From Candidatus Poribacteria bacterium (GTDB taxonomy: Bacteria; Poribacteria; WGA-4E; GCA-2687025), in the NCBI GenBank assembly GCA_018644665.1, contig JABGQA010000135.1, positions 1 to 37,778 on the forward strand: DNA of 37,778 nucleotides. Reading direction: 5' to 3'. Below, piece by piece: positions 22,977 to 32,672 of this stretch; position 1 is the stretch's first letter, and each line of letters begins with the position of its first letter. A program made the translations under genes and the position numbers. Below the pieces are notes generated by a model, which worked only from the letters and a program-made list of their open reading frames with translations, did no database searches and was not told where the DNA came from.

Positions 22977-24115
22977 CGGTCGCCTCCTGCCGAGTCCTGT
23001 CCCGAGCCACTCAGGAAGCGCCCGACGACATCGGCGTATTCGTGTCCCCCGCGCCAGTGCGACTCCGCTCCCCAGTGAAAGTGGGAGTCCATCGCCGTCC
23101 ACGCCATGAGCCAAACGCCCGTGACCTTCAGGTCGCCGACGTACCCCAGCGTCGCCTCCAACTGCTCGAGAAGCTCCGGCCCCGTGGTCCCGCGAGGCTG
23201 GTTGTAGGCGCTCGCCTGTATCACGGGCTGTACCTCGAACTCCGGCACGGCGTCCCGCTGCTGAAGCGCTTCGAGCGCCTCGAATATGGACCGCCAGCGC
23301 CCGACGACATCCCGCTGATTCTGCGCCTGAGGGAAGAACTGCGGCATGAACACCGCCGGCGCCCCGACCTCCTGAAACACGTGAAGCCACTTCACCAGGG
23401 CGAGGTACCGCTCGGACAGGTCGGCCCCGTGCTCGTAGATGCCTCCCCGGTTGGCCGGCGAGGCGAAATGGTTCGTGAAGTAGAACGGCACGTTCGCGTC
23501 GGGTCGCAACCCGTGAACGCGTCGGACGATCTCGTCCCACCGCTTGTTGTAGGGATAGCGGGAGAAGTCGTCGCCCAGGAGGAAGCCCTTCAGGTGCCTG
23601 TCTCCGACGCCGTCGATCCCGTCGAGGAAGCGCTTCGCCATCGTGACCACGTTTCCGACGGACCAGTCGCGTCCGTTCACGAGGTTCCACATGGGTCGGA
23701 ATACGAGCGTCGTGAGCGGCCCGTTTGGATGGTCCATGCTCGCCCGCTCTACCTCGTCCAGCCACTCCATCGACCAGAGCGCCTCCGCGGCCGGATCTCT
23801 CTCACGCGCCTTCGGACTCGTGACGGCGCCCAGGTAGCTGTGGACGGCGGACGCCGGATACGTCCGATGCAACGCGCGGCGGAGCGCCGGGGTGAACGTC
23901 TCGTTGAACCCCCACAGCCCAATGGACGGAACCTTGGACCCCACGAGGCGAAGCGTCGGCTTCGCGGCGACCTCGCCCGTGGGTGGAAAGACGTCTGGGC
24001 GGAGTGGCGGTGGAGGCGGCGGAGGGACCGGCCGGGTCTGCGTCGCCAGGAGTCTCGCCAGGGCCGCCGATGCGGCGCGCGCATGCGTCGCGAAGATGTA
24101 CGAGAGCGTTCTCAC
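22973..24115 (-). CDS. Unknown protein, possible glycosidase-like barrel
   Basis: About 380 residues from a GTG at 24115 (longer frame possible). A signal-like N-terminus (SYIFATHARAASAALARLLA) is followed by a Pro-rich linker of eight prolines, then a globular domain. Barrel-like strings include PSIGLWGFNETFTPALRRAL, GFLLGDDFSRYPYNKRWDEI, VPFYFTNHFASPANRGG, VFMPQFFPQAQNQ and VTGVWLMAWTAMDSHFHWG. These look like a carbohydrate-active fold, but I cannot name the family or a catalytic pair. The stop overlaps the start codon of the enolase-gene scrap, so this gene once led an operon with it. recA is divergent with about 146 bp between starts. Confidence 0.55.
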   Translation of the reverse strand: MRTLSYIFATHARAASAALARLLATQTRPVPPPPPPPLRPDVFPPTGEVAAKPTLRLVGSKVPSIGLWGFNETFTPALRRALHRTYPASAVHSYLGAVTSPKARERDPAAEALWSMEWLDEVERASMDHPNGPLTTLVFRPMWNLVNGRDWSVGNVVTMAKRFLDGIDGVGDRHLKGFLLGDDFSRYPYNKRWDEIVRRVHGLRPDANVPFYFTNHFASPANRGGIYEHGADLSERYLALVKWLHVFQEVGAPAVFMPQFFPQAQNQRDVVGRWRSIFEALEALQQRDAVPEFEVQPVIQASAYNQPRGTTGPELLEQLEATLGYVGDLKVTGVWLMAWTAMDSHFHWGAESHWRGGHEYADVVGRFLSGSGQDSAGGDR

Positions 24116-24261
24116 ACGCAGGCTTCCATGCGAGTGTCCACGTCTCCGAGCGGCGGTTCGGGCATCGTGCGGTCCGCGGTTGACACCCCCATGCCAGCGA
24201 CCCACCATACTACGCATACGCGGAAGGTAACGCCAGATCGTATCCGTAGGGGGCGCGCAGC

Positions 24262-25434
<1,173 letters not shown>

Positions 25435-25456
25435 GCTGGCTAGACGTATAGGCCGA

Positions 25457-27733
25457 CTACACGACACGCCATTCGAGGATGCCCGCCGAGACGCCCTCCC
25501 GTAGCTGAACGGAGAGGCGTAGCGCGCGGGCATCCACGGGCTCGAACGTCACCCGGTTGAGAATGTCGGCGTGAACGCCGTAGCCGGAGCCCGCTTCCAC
25601 GGGTCGCCAGTCGTCGCCATCGGGCGACCATTCCACCTCCCATGATTCCGGCAGGTGACACTGGCCTCGGCCTCCGTCAGCGAACCAATACACCTCGACG
25701 CCCGACACGCGCCGCGTCTCCGGGAACGTGAGGCTGACCCACTCCTGGGCGCCCTTGCGGTCCCACCACGTGAACCGAGGGGCGGAGGCGTCGTCCGACG
25801 CGTCGGGCACGATGCCGTCCGTGAGCGCTTCGAGGTGGCCGTTCACGTGCGAGGCGGCCGGCGCGGCGTCGCTCGCGGCGCTCGGCGCATACCGGCCCTG
25901 AGCGAGTCCCGTAGTCTCCGGGAACCACACGGTCATGTCGGAAGCGTCCCGGTTGTCCCACGCGTAGTAGGGGATGGCGACAAGGTCGACGTCATCGTCC
26001 TCCGCGCGCTGCCGGTACAGATGACCGTCCCAGTCTGCGACGGGTCGCCGCGAAGCCGGCCCTGTGACCACCGTGACGCCACCGAGCAGATCAGGTTCGT
26101 GTCGCGAAGCCAGTCGCGCGTCACGCGGAAGGGCGATGTCCCTCACCGAGCCGCCGTTGTCGACGCCCTCGGCGCAGTACGTGATGGGCCCGCGCCGTAG
26201 CGCGACGCGTCCCCGGTCGGCTTTGACCTGCGGGTGCGCGACGATCCGGTCGACGGGCATCGGCATGTCGATCTCGACCACGTCGCCCTTCTGCCACTCG
26301 CGTTCTATGCGGACGTAACCGTCCTGCGACGTCAGCGTTTCCGGCCGGTCGGGCACCATCATGCTCTGGCGGGAGCACCAGCCGGGAACCCGCACGTGCA
26401 GCGCGTACGTCGCCGGCTCGGCGGGGTTCACGGTTATCCGCACGCGCCCATCCCATGGGTAGTCCGTCTCCTGGATCAGCTCCACTTCCTGTCCACCTAC
26501 GCTCATCGTGGCGCGGCTCCCGACGAACAGGTTCACCCAAACGGCGTTCTCTGACGTCGCGTAGATGTAGCCCGGCACGCGCGGGACGAAGCGCACGACG
26601 TTCGACGGGCAGCAGGCGCACCCGAACCACGGCTGCCGGTGATGATGCCCGTGGCTCCCAAGCGGATTGACGTAGAAGAAGTCGTCGCCGGCAAGCGAGA
26701 TACCGGACAGGAAGCCGTTGTACAGGCTCTGCTCGACGACATCCATGTACGCGCCGTCGCCGTGGAGTCGGAACATGCGGTGGTTCCACAGCGCCGTCGC
26801 GATGGCCGCGCACGTCTCGGCGTAGGCGGAGTCGTTCGGTAGGTCGTACGGGACGGTGAACCCCTCGTTGTGCGCGGATGGGCCCACGGCGCCGGTGATG
26901 TACGTCTTGCCGAGGGCGACATCGTCCCAGATGCGGTCGAGGGTGGCGAGAAGCGCGGGGTCGGGCGAGTGCCGCACGATGTCCGCCACGGCGGCGTAGA
27001 GGTACATCGCGCGCACGGCGTGTCCCTCGATCGAGTCCTGCTCGCGGACGGGCGCGTGGTCCTGCGCATATGCGCGATCGTTGGCTCCGCGCTCGTCGAT
27101 GAAGAACGCGGCGAGGTCGAGATAGCGGCGCTCGTTCGTGAGTTCGTAGAGCTTCACGAGCGCGAGTTCGATCTCCTCGTGACCCGGGACCCCGGAGCGC
27201 TTGCCGGGGCCGAATACCCCGTCGATGTGGTCCGCGAACCGCACGGCGACGTCTAGCAGGTTGCTCTTGCCCGTCGCTCGATGGTGCGCGACCGCGGCCT
27301 CGATCAGATGCCCGGCGCAGTACAGCTCGTGCATGTCCGCCAGGTTCGTCCACTTCTTGTCGGGCTCGACGAGCGTGAAGTACGTGTTCAGATAGCCGTC
27401 GTCTTCCTGCGCCGCCGCGAACTTGGCTATCAGGCCGTCCACATACGCGTCGAGTTCGTCGTCGGGATGCCTGGCAAGGCTGTGCGCCGCGGCTTCGACG
27501 ACCTTGTACAAGTCCGAGTCGTTGAAGTAGATGCCGTCGAACTTCGCGTCGATCAGGCCGCCCGCCGCCTCGAAGTTGCGTACGCGGTTGGTCGCCTCGC
27601 ACTGACGGAAGCTGTGCGGCAGCGTCACCGTGCGATTCACCTCGAGCCGCGGCGCCCAGAATGCGTCGGTCACGTCGACGGCGGAGGCGGGGACGGGCTC
27701 TATCGCGGAATCGCCCTTGCGAGCGCGGGTCAT
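25457..27733 (-). CDS. GH127-type beta-L-arabinofuranosidase
   Basis: A 758-residue GH127 (DUF1680) glycosidase. The (alpha/alpha)6 domain holds YFNDSDLYKVVEAAAHSL, AGHLIEAAVAHHRATGK and SIEGHAVRAMYLYAAVADI. The zinc and catalytic residues of the family are present: Glu and Cys in SAYAETCAA, and the CACCPSN motif whose Cys acts as nucleophile. The last 150 residues (from WWDRKGAQEWVSLTF) are a discoidin-like beta domain ending in LRLSVQL. The enzyme removes beta-L-arabinofuranose from plant glycoproteins or glycans; it lacks a signal peptide, so it should act on imported sugars. ATG 27733 has GGAGCG at 5 bp. Confidence 0.93.
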   Translation of the reverse strand: MTRARKGDSAIEPVPASAVDVTDAFWAPRLEVNRTVTLPHSFRQCEATNRVRNFEAAGGLIDAKFDGIYFNDSDLYKVVEAAAHSLARHPDDELDAYVDGLIAKFAAAQEDDGYLNTYFTLVEPDKKWTNLADMHELYCAGHLIEAAVAHHRATGKSNLLDVAVRFADHIDGVFGPGKRSGVPGHEEIELALVKLYELTNERRYLDLAAFFIDERGANDRAYAQDHAPVREQDSIEGHAVRAMYLYAAVADIVRHSPDPALLATLDRIWDDVALGKTYITGAVGPSAHNEGFTVPYDLPNDSAYAETCAAIATALWNHRMFRLHGDGAYMDVVEQSLYNGFLSGISLAGDDFFYVNPLGSHGHHHRQPWFGCACCPSNVVRFVPRVPGYIYATSENAVWVNLFVGSRATMSVGGQEVELIQETDYPWDGRVRITVNPAEPATYALHVRVPGWCSRQSMMVPDRPETLTSQDGYVRIEREWQKGDVVEIDMPMPVDRIVAHPQVKADRGRVALRRGPITYCAEGVDNGGSVRDIALPRDARLASRHEPDLLGGVTVVTGPASRRPVADWDGHLYRQRAEDDDVDLVAIPYYAWDNRDASDMTVWFPETTGLAQGRYAPSAASDAAPAASHVNGHLEALTDGIVPDASDDASAPRFTWWDRKGAQEWVSLTFPETRRVSGVEVYWFADGGRGQCHLPESWEVEWSPDGDDWRPVEAGSGYGVHADILNRVTFEPVDARALRLSVQLREGVSAGILEWRVV

Positions 27734-27781
27734 GAGTCGCTCCAAACGGGTGTACAGGCCGCCAGGTCGGGGTCCACCGGC

Positions 27782-27809
27782 GAGTATACAATAGCGCGCG
27801 AAGCTGTCC
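27782..27809 (-). promoter_or_regulatory. Promoter candidate of the GH127 gene
   Basis: GGGACA (27809-27804), 16 bp, TATACT (27787-27782) on the minus strand. The -10 matches five of six consensus bases; the -35 matches four. The start codon is about 40 bp away. Confidence 0.45.
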
Positions 27810-28074
27810 CACGGGCGCCGGGGCGCGAGCCGCCGACCGCCTCCGATGGCGCACCTGCCCTGAAGGCAGTATGAGGCTACATCGAAGAGCTGGCCACGCC
27901 TTTTGGGGTGGGACTGTTGGCGGAAATACGCGACAATCGCCGGCGTGCGAGGCGGCTGTCGACACCGACGGTCCCGCAGAGAGGACGCTCGGATGGACAT
28001 GAGTGACCGCGGTGTCTTGTAGCGGCGTTCCCCAGCCTCGATACGCACGATAGCGAGCAAGGAGTTAGACGGGT
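27810..28074. other. Divergent gap between the GH127 and PhyH genes
   Basis: With the GH127 promoter and the 5' leader this gap is 341 bp (27734-28074). Apart from the promoter candidate and the Shine-Dalgarno of the next gene, no gene, RNA or repeat is recognised. Confidence 0.35.
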
Positions 28075-28896
28075 ATGTCGATGCGGGATGTCCTACTAGA
28101 AGATGGATATTTTGTGCAGCGCGGTGTGCTGAGCGCCCTCGATATTGGCATCTGCAAGACTCGCCTACGCGAGATTGCCGGACACATCGACTACTACCGC
28201 GACAAGATACCGATCATCAAGGAGGCCCAGGACGAAGCATCCCGGGAACACGCCGACCCGCTCTACCGCTTCGATTGGATCAATGAGATCTCATTTCGGG
28301 ATCGCGTGCTGTGGAAGCACGCCGCGGCGCATCCGCGTTTGGTGGAGTTGGCGATGGATGTCTTGGGACCGAACATCTATCCGCTCAATGGCGGCGGATT
28401 CTTCATGAAGCCGCCACGCTGTGGGGTCGAAGTGCCCTGGCACCAGGACGCCAGCCCCTTCGATGGCTCCGATGACATTCCTGTTCCAGCGCTATTCGAC
28501 TTCTGGCTCGGCTTGGACGCGGCGCGAGAAGATAACGGCGCCATGGAGCTGATCCCCGGATCGCACCGACTCGGGCGGGTTGAGCACCACTTCAAAGGCG
28601 GCATTCACACCGAGGTCGATCCGTTTGGACATGGCTTCACGCCGGACGATGTCGTTAGGGTCGAGACGGAACCTGGCGACGTGATCGTATGGCATCAGGA
28701 TGTAATCCACCGATCGCCGCCCAACGTGTCGAATCGTCAGCGGATCGGGAAAGCGAGTATCTACATGTCCGGCGACGATGAGGCGACCATCAAGCGGATG
28801 GCGAGTCCGGTTGGCGTGAACCCCGTTCGTCCTCCTCTATGCTTGGACGGTGTCGTCTGCGAGTTGACGGATTACGTCGAGGCTCCCGGGCTGTAA
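28075..28896 (+). CDS. Phytanoyl-CoA dioxygenase (PhyH)-family protein
   Basis: A 273-residue Fe(II)/2-oxoglutarate oxygenase. The metal pair is His123-x-Asp125 in PWHQDASPFD, and the distal His is in HQDVIHRSPPN. EDNGAMELIPGSHRLG before it is the PhyH hallmark. Members oxidise phytanoyl-CoA or small secondary metabolites, and bacterial copies are often of unknown substrate. AGGAG lies 10 bp before ATG 28075 (an ATG at 28081 is the alternative). It stands alone: the GH127 gene is divergent and the WD40 gene is convergent. Confidence 0.9.
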   Translation: MSMRDVLLEDGYFVQRGVLSALDIGICKTRLREIAGHIDYYRDKIPIIKEAQDEASREHADPLYRFDWINEISFRDRVLWKHAAAHPRLVELAMDVLGPNIYPLNGGGFFMKPPRCGVEVPWHQDASPFDGSDDIPVPALFDFWLGLDAAREDNGAMELIPGSHRLGRVEHHFKGGIHTEVDPFGHGFTPDDVVRVETEPGDVIVWHQDVIHRSPPNVSNRQRIGKASIYMSGDDEATIKRMASPVGVNPVRPPLCLDGVVCELTDYVEAPGL

Positions 28897-29099
28897 CGCT
28901 CGAAGCCGTGCCCGAGCGAGTTCATGTCGGTTTCCGGTAGCGGCCGTGTCCGCCGATCGCCGCCCTCTGCAGCAGTCACACGCCCACGAAGGTCGCCGTT
29001 TGCGTGCCCAGTAACCGGGGTAGTCTCAGCAGGCAGCTGTGTAGGCGCGCGTCGCGCTGTTCTTCGTCATCGTGGCGACGGCATCACGGCCTGTCCGGC

Positions 29100-30209
29100 C
29101 TAAGGTGTCCTCCGCACATGTCCGGTGGCCACATCCCACACGAGAACGACGCCCCCACCTCCAGACGCGAGCATCGACCCGTCTGCAGAGAAGCTCAACG
29201 AGTTGATGCGGCCCCGGTGGCCCTGGAATCGCCCAAGCAGGCGCGACGACCGCACGTCCCACAGCCTGACCACCTCGTCACCACCAGCGGCCGCCAGGCG
29301 GGCGCCGTCAGAGGAAAAGGCGAGCGTCTCGATGTGATGACCCTCGTCTTCCAACGTCCCGACCTTCCGATGAGAAGGCAGTTCCCACAGTCTTACCCAG
29401 ACCTGGTCATTCCATCCCTGCACAGTCGCCAGCATCGTGCCATCAGGCGAGAACGCCACGGGCGTACCGGCTGCCGCGCCGGCTTGGCCTTCGATCCGGG
29501 CGTACGCGGCTCCCGTGGCGACGTCCCACACTCGCGCCACGCCTTCCTGCCCGGCCATGGCGAGGAGGGATCCATCCGGCGATAGGTTTATGCCAAGCCC
29601 TCCGTCAACGACGCGGAGTAGAGCCATGGCCTGAACATCCCACAGCTCTACCTTGCCGTGATATGTGTAGGCGGCGAGCACGCTACCGTCCGCCGACAGA
29701 TTCACGGCGCCGACCCCACCAGTACGCCTCGGAGACTCGTTCAGCGTCGCGACGACCGTGAGGGAGGTCATGCTCCACAAGGCAATGTCGCCCGTCGGGC
29801 GTCTGCTGCTGCCCACGGCGAGAACCGCCCCGTTTCCTGAGAACGAGAGCGAGAGCGACCGCGGGAACGGGTTCCCGTCATCTACCGGCAACACGGCTTC
29901 GCGCTCCCATGTCTCCGTGTTCCAGAGTTCGAGGGCGCCCGTCGTCGCGACGGCGAGCCGACCCCCAATCGGTGAGAACGCCAGGGCTTGCACCCTACCG
30001 AGGCCGACGTGGGCGACACGCCGCGCGGGCTCCGACGGCGCCTGCCTGAGATGCAGAGGGCCTGCAGACGCGCGGAGCGACACGACGACAGCGAGCAGAC
30101 CTGCCCAGACCGCACGTCGCCAGGCAGCTTGCGGCGGCCCGGCGAGGGTCGCCGCAGCCTTCGCTCGGAGGCTGCCTGCCCCAATCCAGAGACCGCCCAC
30201 TCCACTCAT
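29100..30209 (-). CDS. WD40-repeat protein, second of a pair
   Basis: About 369 residues. A hydrophobic stretch (AVWAGLLAVVVSL) near residues 35-48 suggests a signal or anchor. Seven blades follow, each with FSPDG-x-x-LA and a WD-type end (for example INLSPDGSLLAMAGQEGVARVWDV and FSSDGARLAAAGGDEVVRLWDV), enough for a complete propeller. Its ATG overlaps the stop of the upstream WD40 gene (ATGA), so they are coupled. WD40 propellers are protein-binding scaffolds; no partner is known here. Confidence 0.88.
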   Translation of the reverse strand: MSGVGGLWIGAGSLRAKAAATLAGPPQAAWRRAVWAGLLAVVVSLRASAGPLHLRQAPSEPARRVAHVGLGRVQALAFSPIGGRLAVATTGALELWNTETWEREAVLPVDDGNPFPRSLSLSFSGNGAVLAVGSSRRPTGDIALWSMTSLTVVATLNESPRRTGGVGAVNLSADGSVLAAYTYHGKVELWDVQAMALLRVVDGGLGINLSPDGSLLAMAGQEGVARVWDVATGAAYARIEGQAGAAAGTPVAFSPDGTMLATVQGWNDQVWVRLWELPSHRKVGTLEDEGHHIETLAFSSDGARLAAAGGDEVVRLWDVRSSRLLGRFQGHRGRINSLSFSADGSMLASGGGGVVLVWDVATGHVRRTP

Positions 30210-31210
30210 TCGGGGACCTCCCACACCGTCACCGGCCCGCCCCAATGTCCGGCCGCCAGCAGCGACCCGTCTGGTGAGAAGCTCACGGAGTAGACGCTCC
30301 CAGGGGTTGCAAGCGTGGTGAAGAGTGAGCGGGAGGCGACATCCCATAGACGCACGGTCCCGTCGACGCTGCCGCTGGCCAGTAGCGACCCATCCGGAGA
30401 GAACTCCACGGACCGAACGTCGTGTGTGTGGCCCAGAAGCGTCGCGAGTTCGGTCCCTGACGACGCATCCCATAGCTTGACGGTCGTGTCGCTGTAGTCG
30501 CCGTATCCGGTAATGCCGCTGGCCAGGAGTCGCCCGTCAGGTGAGAACGCCACCGAGAACCCCGCGCCTTGCGCGCTGAGCGTCGCGATGTCCTCACGAT
30601 TCATCACGTCCCACAGCTTGAGAGGCTGGCGGTTGAAGAGACTCCCGCTGGCCGTCGCCAATGACGCGCCGTCGGGGGAGAAGCTCACGCCCCACGTGTG
30701 TGCGGAGACGTCGACCGTGGCGACCCGACTCCCTTGCGACACGTCCCAGACCGTGACCAGACCACCGTCGTCGACGGCGAGAAGCGCCCCATCGGGCGAC
30801 AGCGCCACCGCGAGTCCATGCAGCGTAGGAAGGTCGCGGATCTCCTCATGCGTTGCGGCATCCCACAACTTGACGCGTCTGTGGGCGCCGGCGCCATCCG
30901 CGGCGACACTCGCCGCCAACACGGAGCCATCGAGCGAGTACGCCAGGCACGACGCCCGGACGCCCTCTATTAGGACCTCTGCGGGTTCAAACGTCTCGGA
31001 GTTCAGCAGTTCCACACTAAATTCGGTAGCGAGAGCGAGTCGATCCCCGGCCGGGGAGAACTGGAGGACGTTCACGCGGCCGAACCCGATGCGCGCAACC
31101 GCGCCCTCCGGCAGCGTAGCCAACCCGGGGCGCGCGCATAGGATGAGCATCGGCAGTATTGCCACCGGAACGCGACGTCGCCACGCACAATGCGGAGCAC
31201 GTACTGTCAA
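30206..31210 (-). CDS. WD40-repeat protein, first of a pair
   Basis: A 334-residue exported-looking WD40 protein (RRRVPVAILPMLILCARPGLA is the signal stretch) with seven FSPDG/LWD repeats: for example LASGSVDGTVRLWDV and LAAGHWGGPVTVWEV. The start is a TTG at 31210, chosen because GGAGGAGG lies 7-8 bp upstream; an ATG further in would cut the signal stretch. Both WD40 proteins begin the mature part with the same motif (x-x-GFGRVNVLQFSP here, GLGRVQALAFSP in the next), which points to a tandem duplication. Confidence 0.88.
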   Translation of the reverse strand: MTVRAPHCAWRRRVPVAILPMLILCARPGLATLPEGAVARIGFGRVNVLQFSPAGDRLALATEFSVELLNSETFEPAEVLIEGVRASCLAYSLDGSVLAASVAADGAGAHRRVKLWDAATHEEIRDLPTLHGLAVALSPDGALLAVDDGGLVTVWDVSQGSRVATVDVSAHTWGVSFSPDGASLATASGSLFNRQPLKLWDVMNREDIATLSAQGAGFSVAFSPDGRLLASGITGYGDYSDTTVKLWDASSGTELATLLGHTHDVRSVEFSPDGSLLASGSVDGTVRLWDVASRSLFTTLATPGSVYSVSFSPDGSLLAAGHWGGPVTVWEVPE

Positions 31211-31909
31211 CAGTGTCCTCCTCCCACCAGCCCGCCAGCCGTCGGGGAGATGTCGCTACGACGGAAACGCCGGCAGCGCGGCGCCACACTACCCACAAAG
31301 TAGCACGTTATGCGTCACCACCGCCATCTGGAATCCCTACTCGGACAGCCGTTCATCCCGTCGCGCGTAGGCCCGGCTCACCCTCCTACGGCGTGTCTTC
31401 TATACGGTTGCTTCCCATGCGTAGGAAGTAGGGAGCGCACAGCCGAAACCCCCATTAACACTCAGGTTTCCCGCTACCTACGCGACTGCCTACTTCCTAC
31501 GCCGATGGGTGTCGCCCCGGGGCGTGTCCCGAGGGATCTCCACCACGCGCTGGTTCGGATAGCTCGGCGGGTCACCGCAGACATTCCTCCGAGCGGCGAG
31601 CGCGTCGTAGTCTGCCGGGCATACCGACTCACTGAGGTGCATCCGCCGCCCCTGTAACGGACGGAAGCCATTCGCGATAGTCGCGGCCGCACATCGCGCC
31701 CGCCATGCACGAGGACACAGCGAGTTGTAGACGCTCCCTTTGGTTCTGAGTCGCACGCTGCACGCATGCTCCGCGCCCGCATCGCGGCGAGAGCATGACG
31801 AACCACTGGGTGTTCCGATGAACGACGCTTCCCGCTGGCGCGTCGCTGCCGCCCACCGTATTGAAGCCTGTTACCGCCAAGACCCGCGCGTCCGCACGCT
31901 CTATACCGC
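31211..31909. other. Gene-poor stretch
   Basis: No convincing gene. A MITE-like element lies at 31420-31501. A minus-strand frame at 31490-31756 and others overlap here, but none has a convincing family pattern or ribosome-binding site. Confidence 0.5.
31420..31501. repeat. MITE-like element, copy 1
   Basis: 82 bp bounded by a perfect 13-bp inverted repeat (CGTAGGAAGTAGG ... CCTACTTCCTACG). The core AACCC-x-x-x-TTAACACT is shared with copies at 32091 and 32255. The preceding CGGTTGCTTCCCAT (31405-31418) also precedes copy 3. Confidence 0.75.
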
Positions 31910-32101
31910 ATGGACCTGCCGGACGCGTTGCGCGAGTTCCGCGCGCTGATGGCGGAGACCGGCGAACTCGTCGAGCGTGAGGCCCCCGGGGTGGACGTCG
32001 ATGCGTTCAGGCGCAGCATGGAGGAAACGCTCGCCGTGTGGGACCGCCTCCCGGCCGGCTCCATCCCCGCGGAGCCGCGGACCCCGACGGGTAGGCAGTA
32101 G
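31910..32101 (+). CDS. Small hypothetical protein
   Basis: A 63-residue frame (MDLPDALREFRALMAETGELVEREAPGVDV...) with a helix-rich, coding-like composition. No clear Shine-Dalgarno lies before its ATG. The preceding 90 bp in another frame (ASRWRVAAAHRIEACYRQDPRVRTLY) look protein-like too, so it may be the C-terminal half of a frameshifted gene. The stop TAG falls inside MITE-like copy 2, so the end may have been altered by the element. Confidence 0.35.
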   Translation: MDLPDALREFRALMAETGELVEREAPGVDVDAFRRSMEETLAVWDRLPAGSIPAEPRTPTGRQ

Positions 32102-32170
32102 GTAGCTGTGTAGGGAGCCGTCGAACCCGTGTGAACACTGGTTCTATCTCTACTACTCCCTACTACCTAC
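32091..32170. repeat. MITE-like element, copy 2
   Basis: 80 bp bounded by GTAGGCAGTAGG and CCTACTACCTAC. The core AACCCGTGTGAACACTGG matches the other two copies. Confidence 0.7.
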
Positions 32171-32254
32171 TATCTATATCTATCTATAGACTCTATACAC
32201 GAGGACGGCTCACGCTCCCACGGCGTGCTCTCTCTCTACGGTTGCTTCCCATGA
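32171..32254. other. Spacer between MITE-like copies
   Basis: Begins with a low-complexity TATCTATATCTATCTATAG run and continues with GACGGCTCACGCTCC, which resembles the sequence before copy 1 (GGCTCACCCTCC). No gene. Confidence 0.4.
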
Positions 32255-32334
32255 GTAGGGAGTAGGGAGTAGGCGGCGAGAACCCGCATGAACACTGGGC
32301 GCAGGCGCAGCCTACTCGACTACCTACTTCCTAC
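32255..32334. repeat. MITE-like element, copy 3
   Basis: 80 bp bounded by GTAGGGAGTAGG and CCTACTTCCTAC, one mismatch to a perfect inverted repeat. The core AACCCGCATGAACACTGG matches copies 1 and 2. Confidence 0.75.
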
Positions 32335-32672
32335 CGAGCCTGCCGACGGCTTGGGCCTCCCCTGCCCCACGCGCATTCGGTTTGATCCGACCACGACCGC
32401 GCGGGGTAGAGTCTCGCAGGCGGCCGCCTCTCGCGCGTCGGCCAGCCCGGAAGGACGCTCGACCTAGATGCCACAAACCCACCGCAAGTCCCCGCGAGGC
32501 CCGCTTCTGGCGCGTTTTGGCCTTTACAGTTCTGGGCGAATATGCGATACTGGCGCGGTTCAGGCTCCCGTCACGGCCACGCGTCATGCCCGGATGTCCC
32601 GAGCGAGATTCCCAGCGCAGCACGACCCAACAGGCGACCCGATAGCCCAGAATGCCACAGGGAGGATGATGG
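32335..32672. other. Gap before the molybdenum hydroxylase operon
   Basis: 338 bp with a good promoter (32523-32551) and a leader of about 115 nt; no gene or RNA recognised. Confidence 0.45.
32523..32551 (+). promoter_or_regulatory. Promoter of the molybdenum hydroxylase operon
   Basis: TTTACA (five of six), 17 bp, GATACT (four of six). The start codon is about 115 bp downstream. Confidence 0.6.

Noticed and set aside
24116..24261. LexA/SOS operator in front of recA
   Set aside because: No GAAC-N4-GTTC or CTGT-N8-ACAG type site can be seen in this gap.
28897..28918. Terminator hairpin after the PhyH gene
   Set aside because: There is a 6-bp stem (CGCTCG/CGAGCG) with a 10-nt loop but no T-run after it, so it is too weak to call.
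31474..32064. Minus-strand frame of 196 residues through the gene-poor stretch
   Set aside because: Its composition is Ser/Arg-rich like an antisense shadow, it crosses a MITE-like element, and it has no ribosome-binding site or family pattern.
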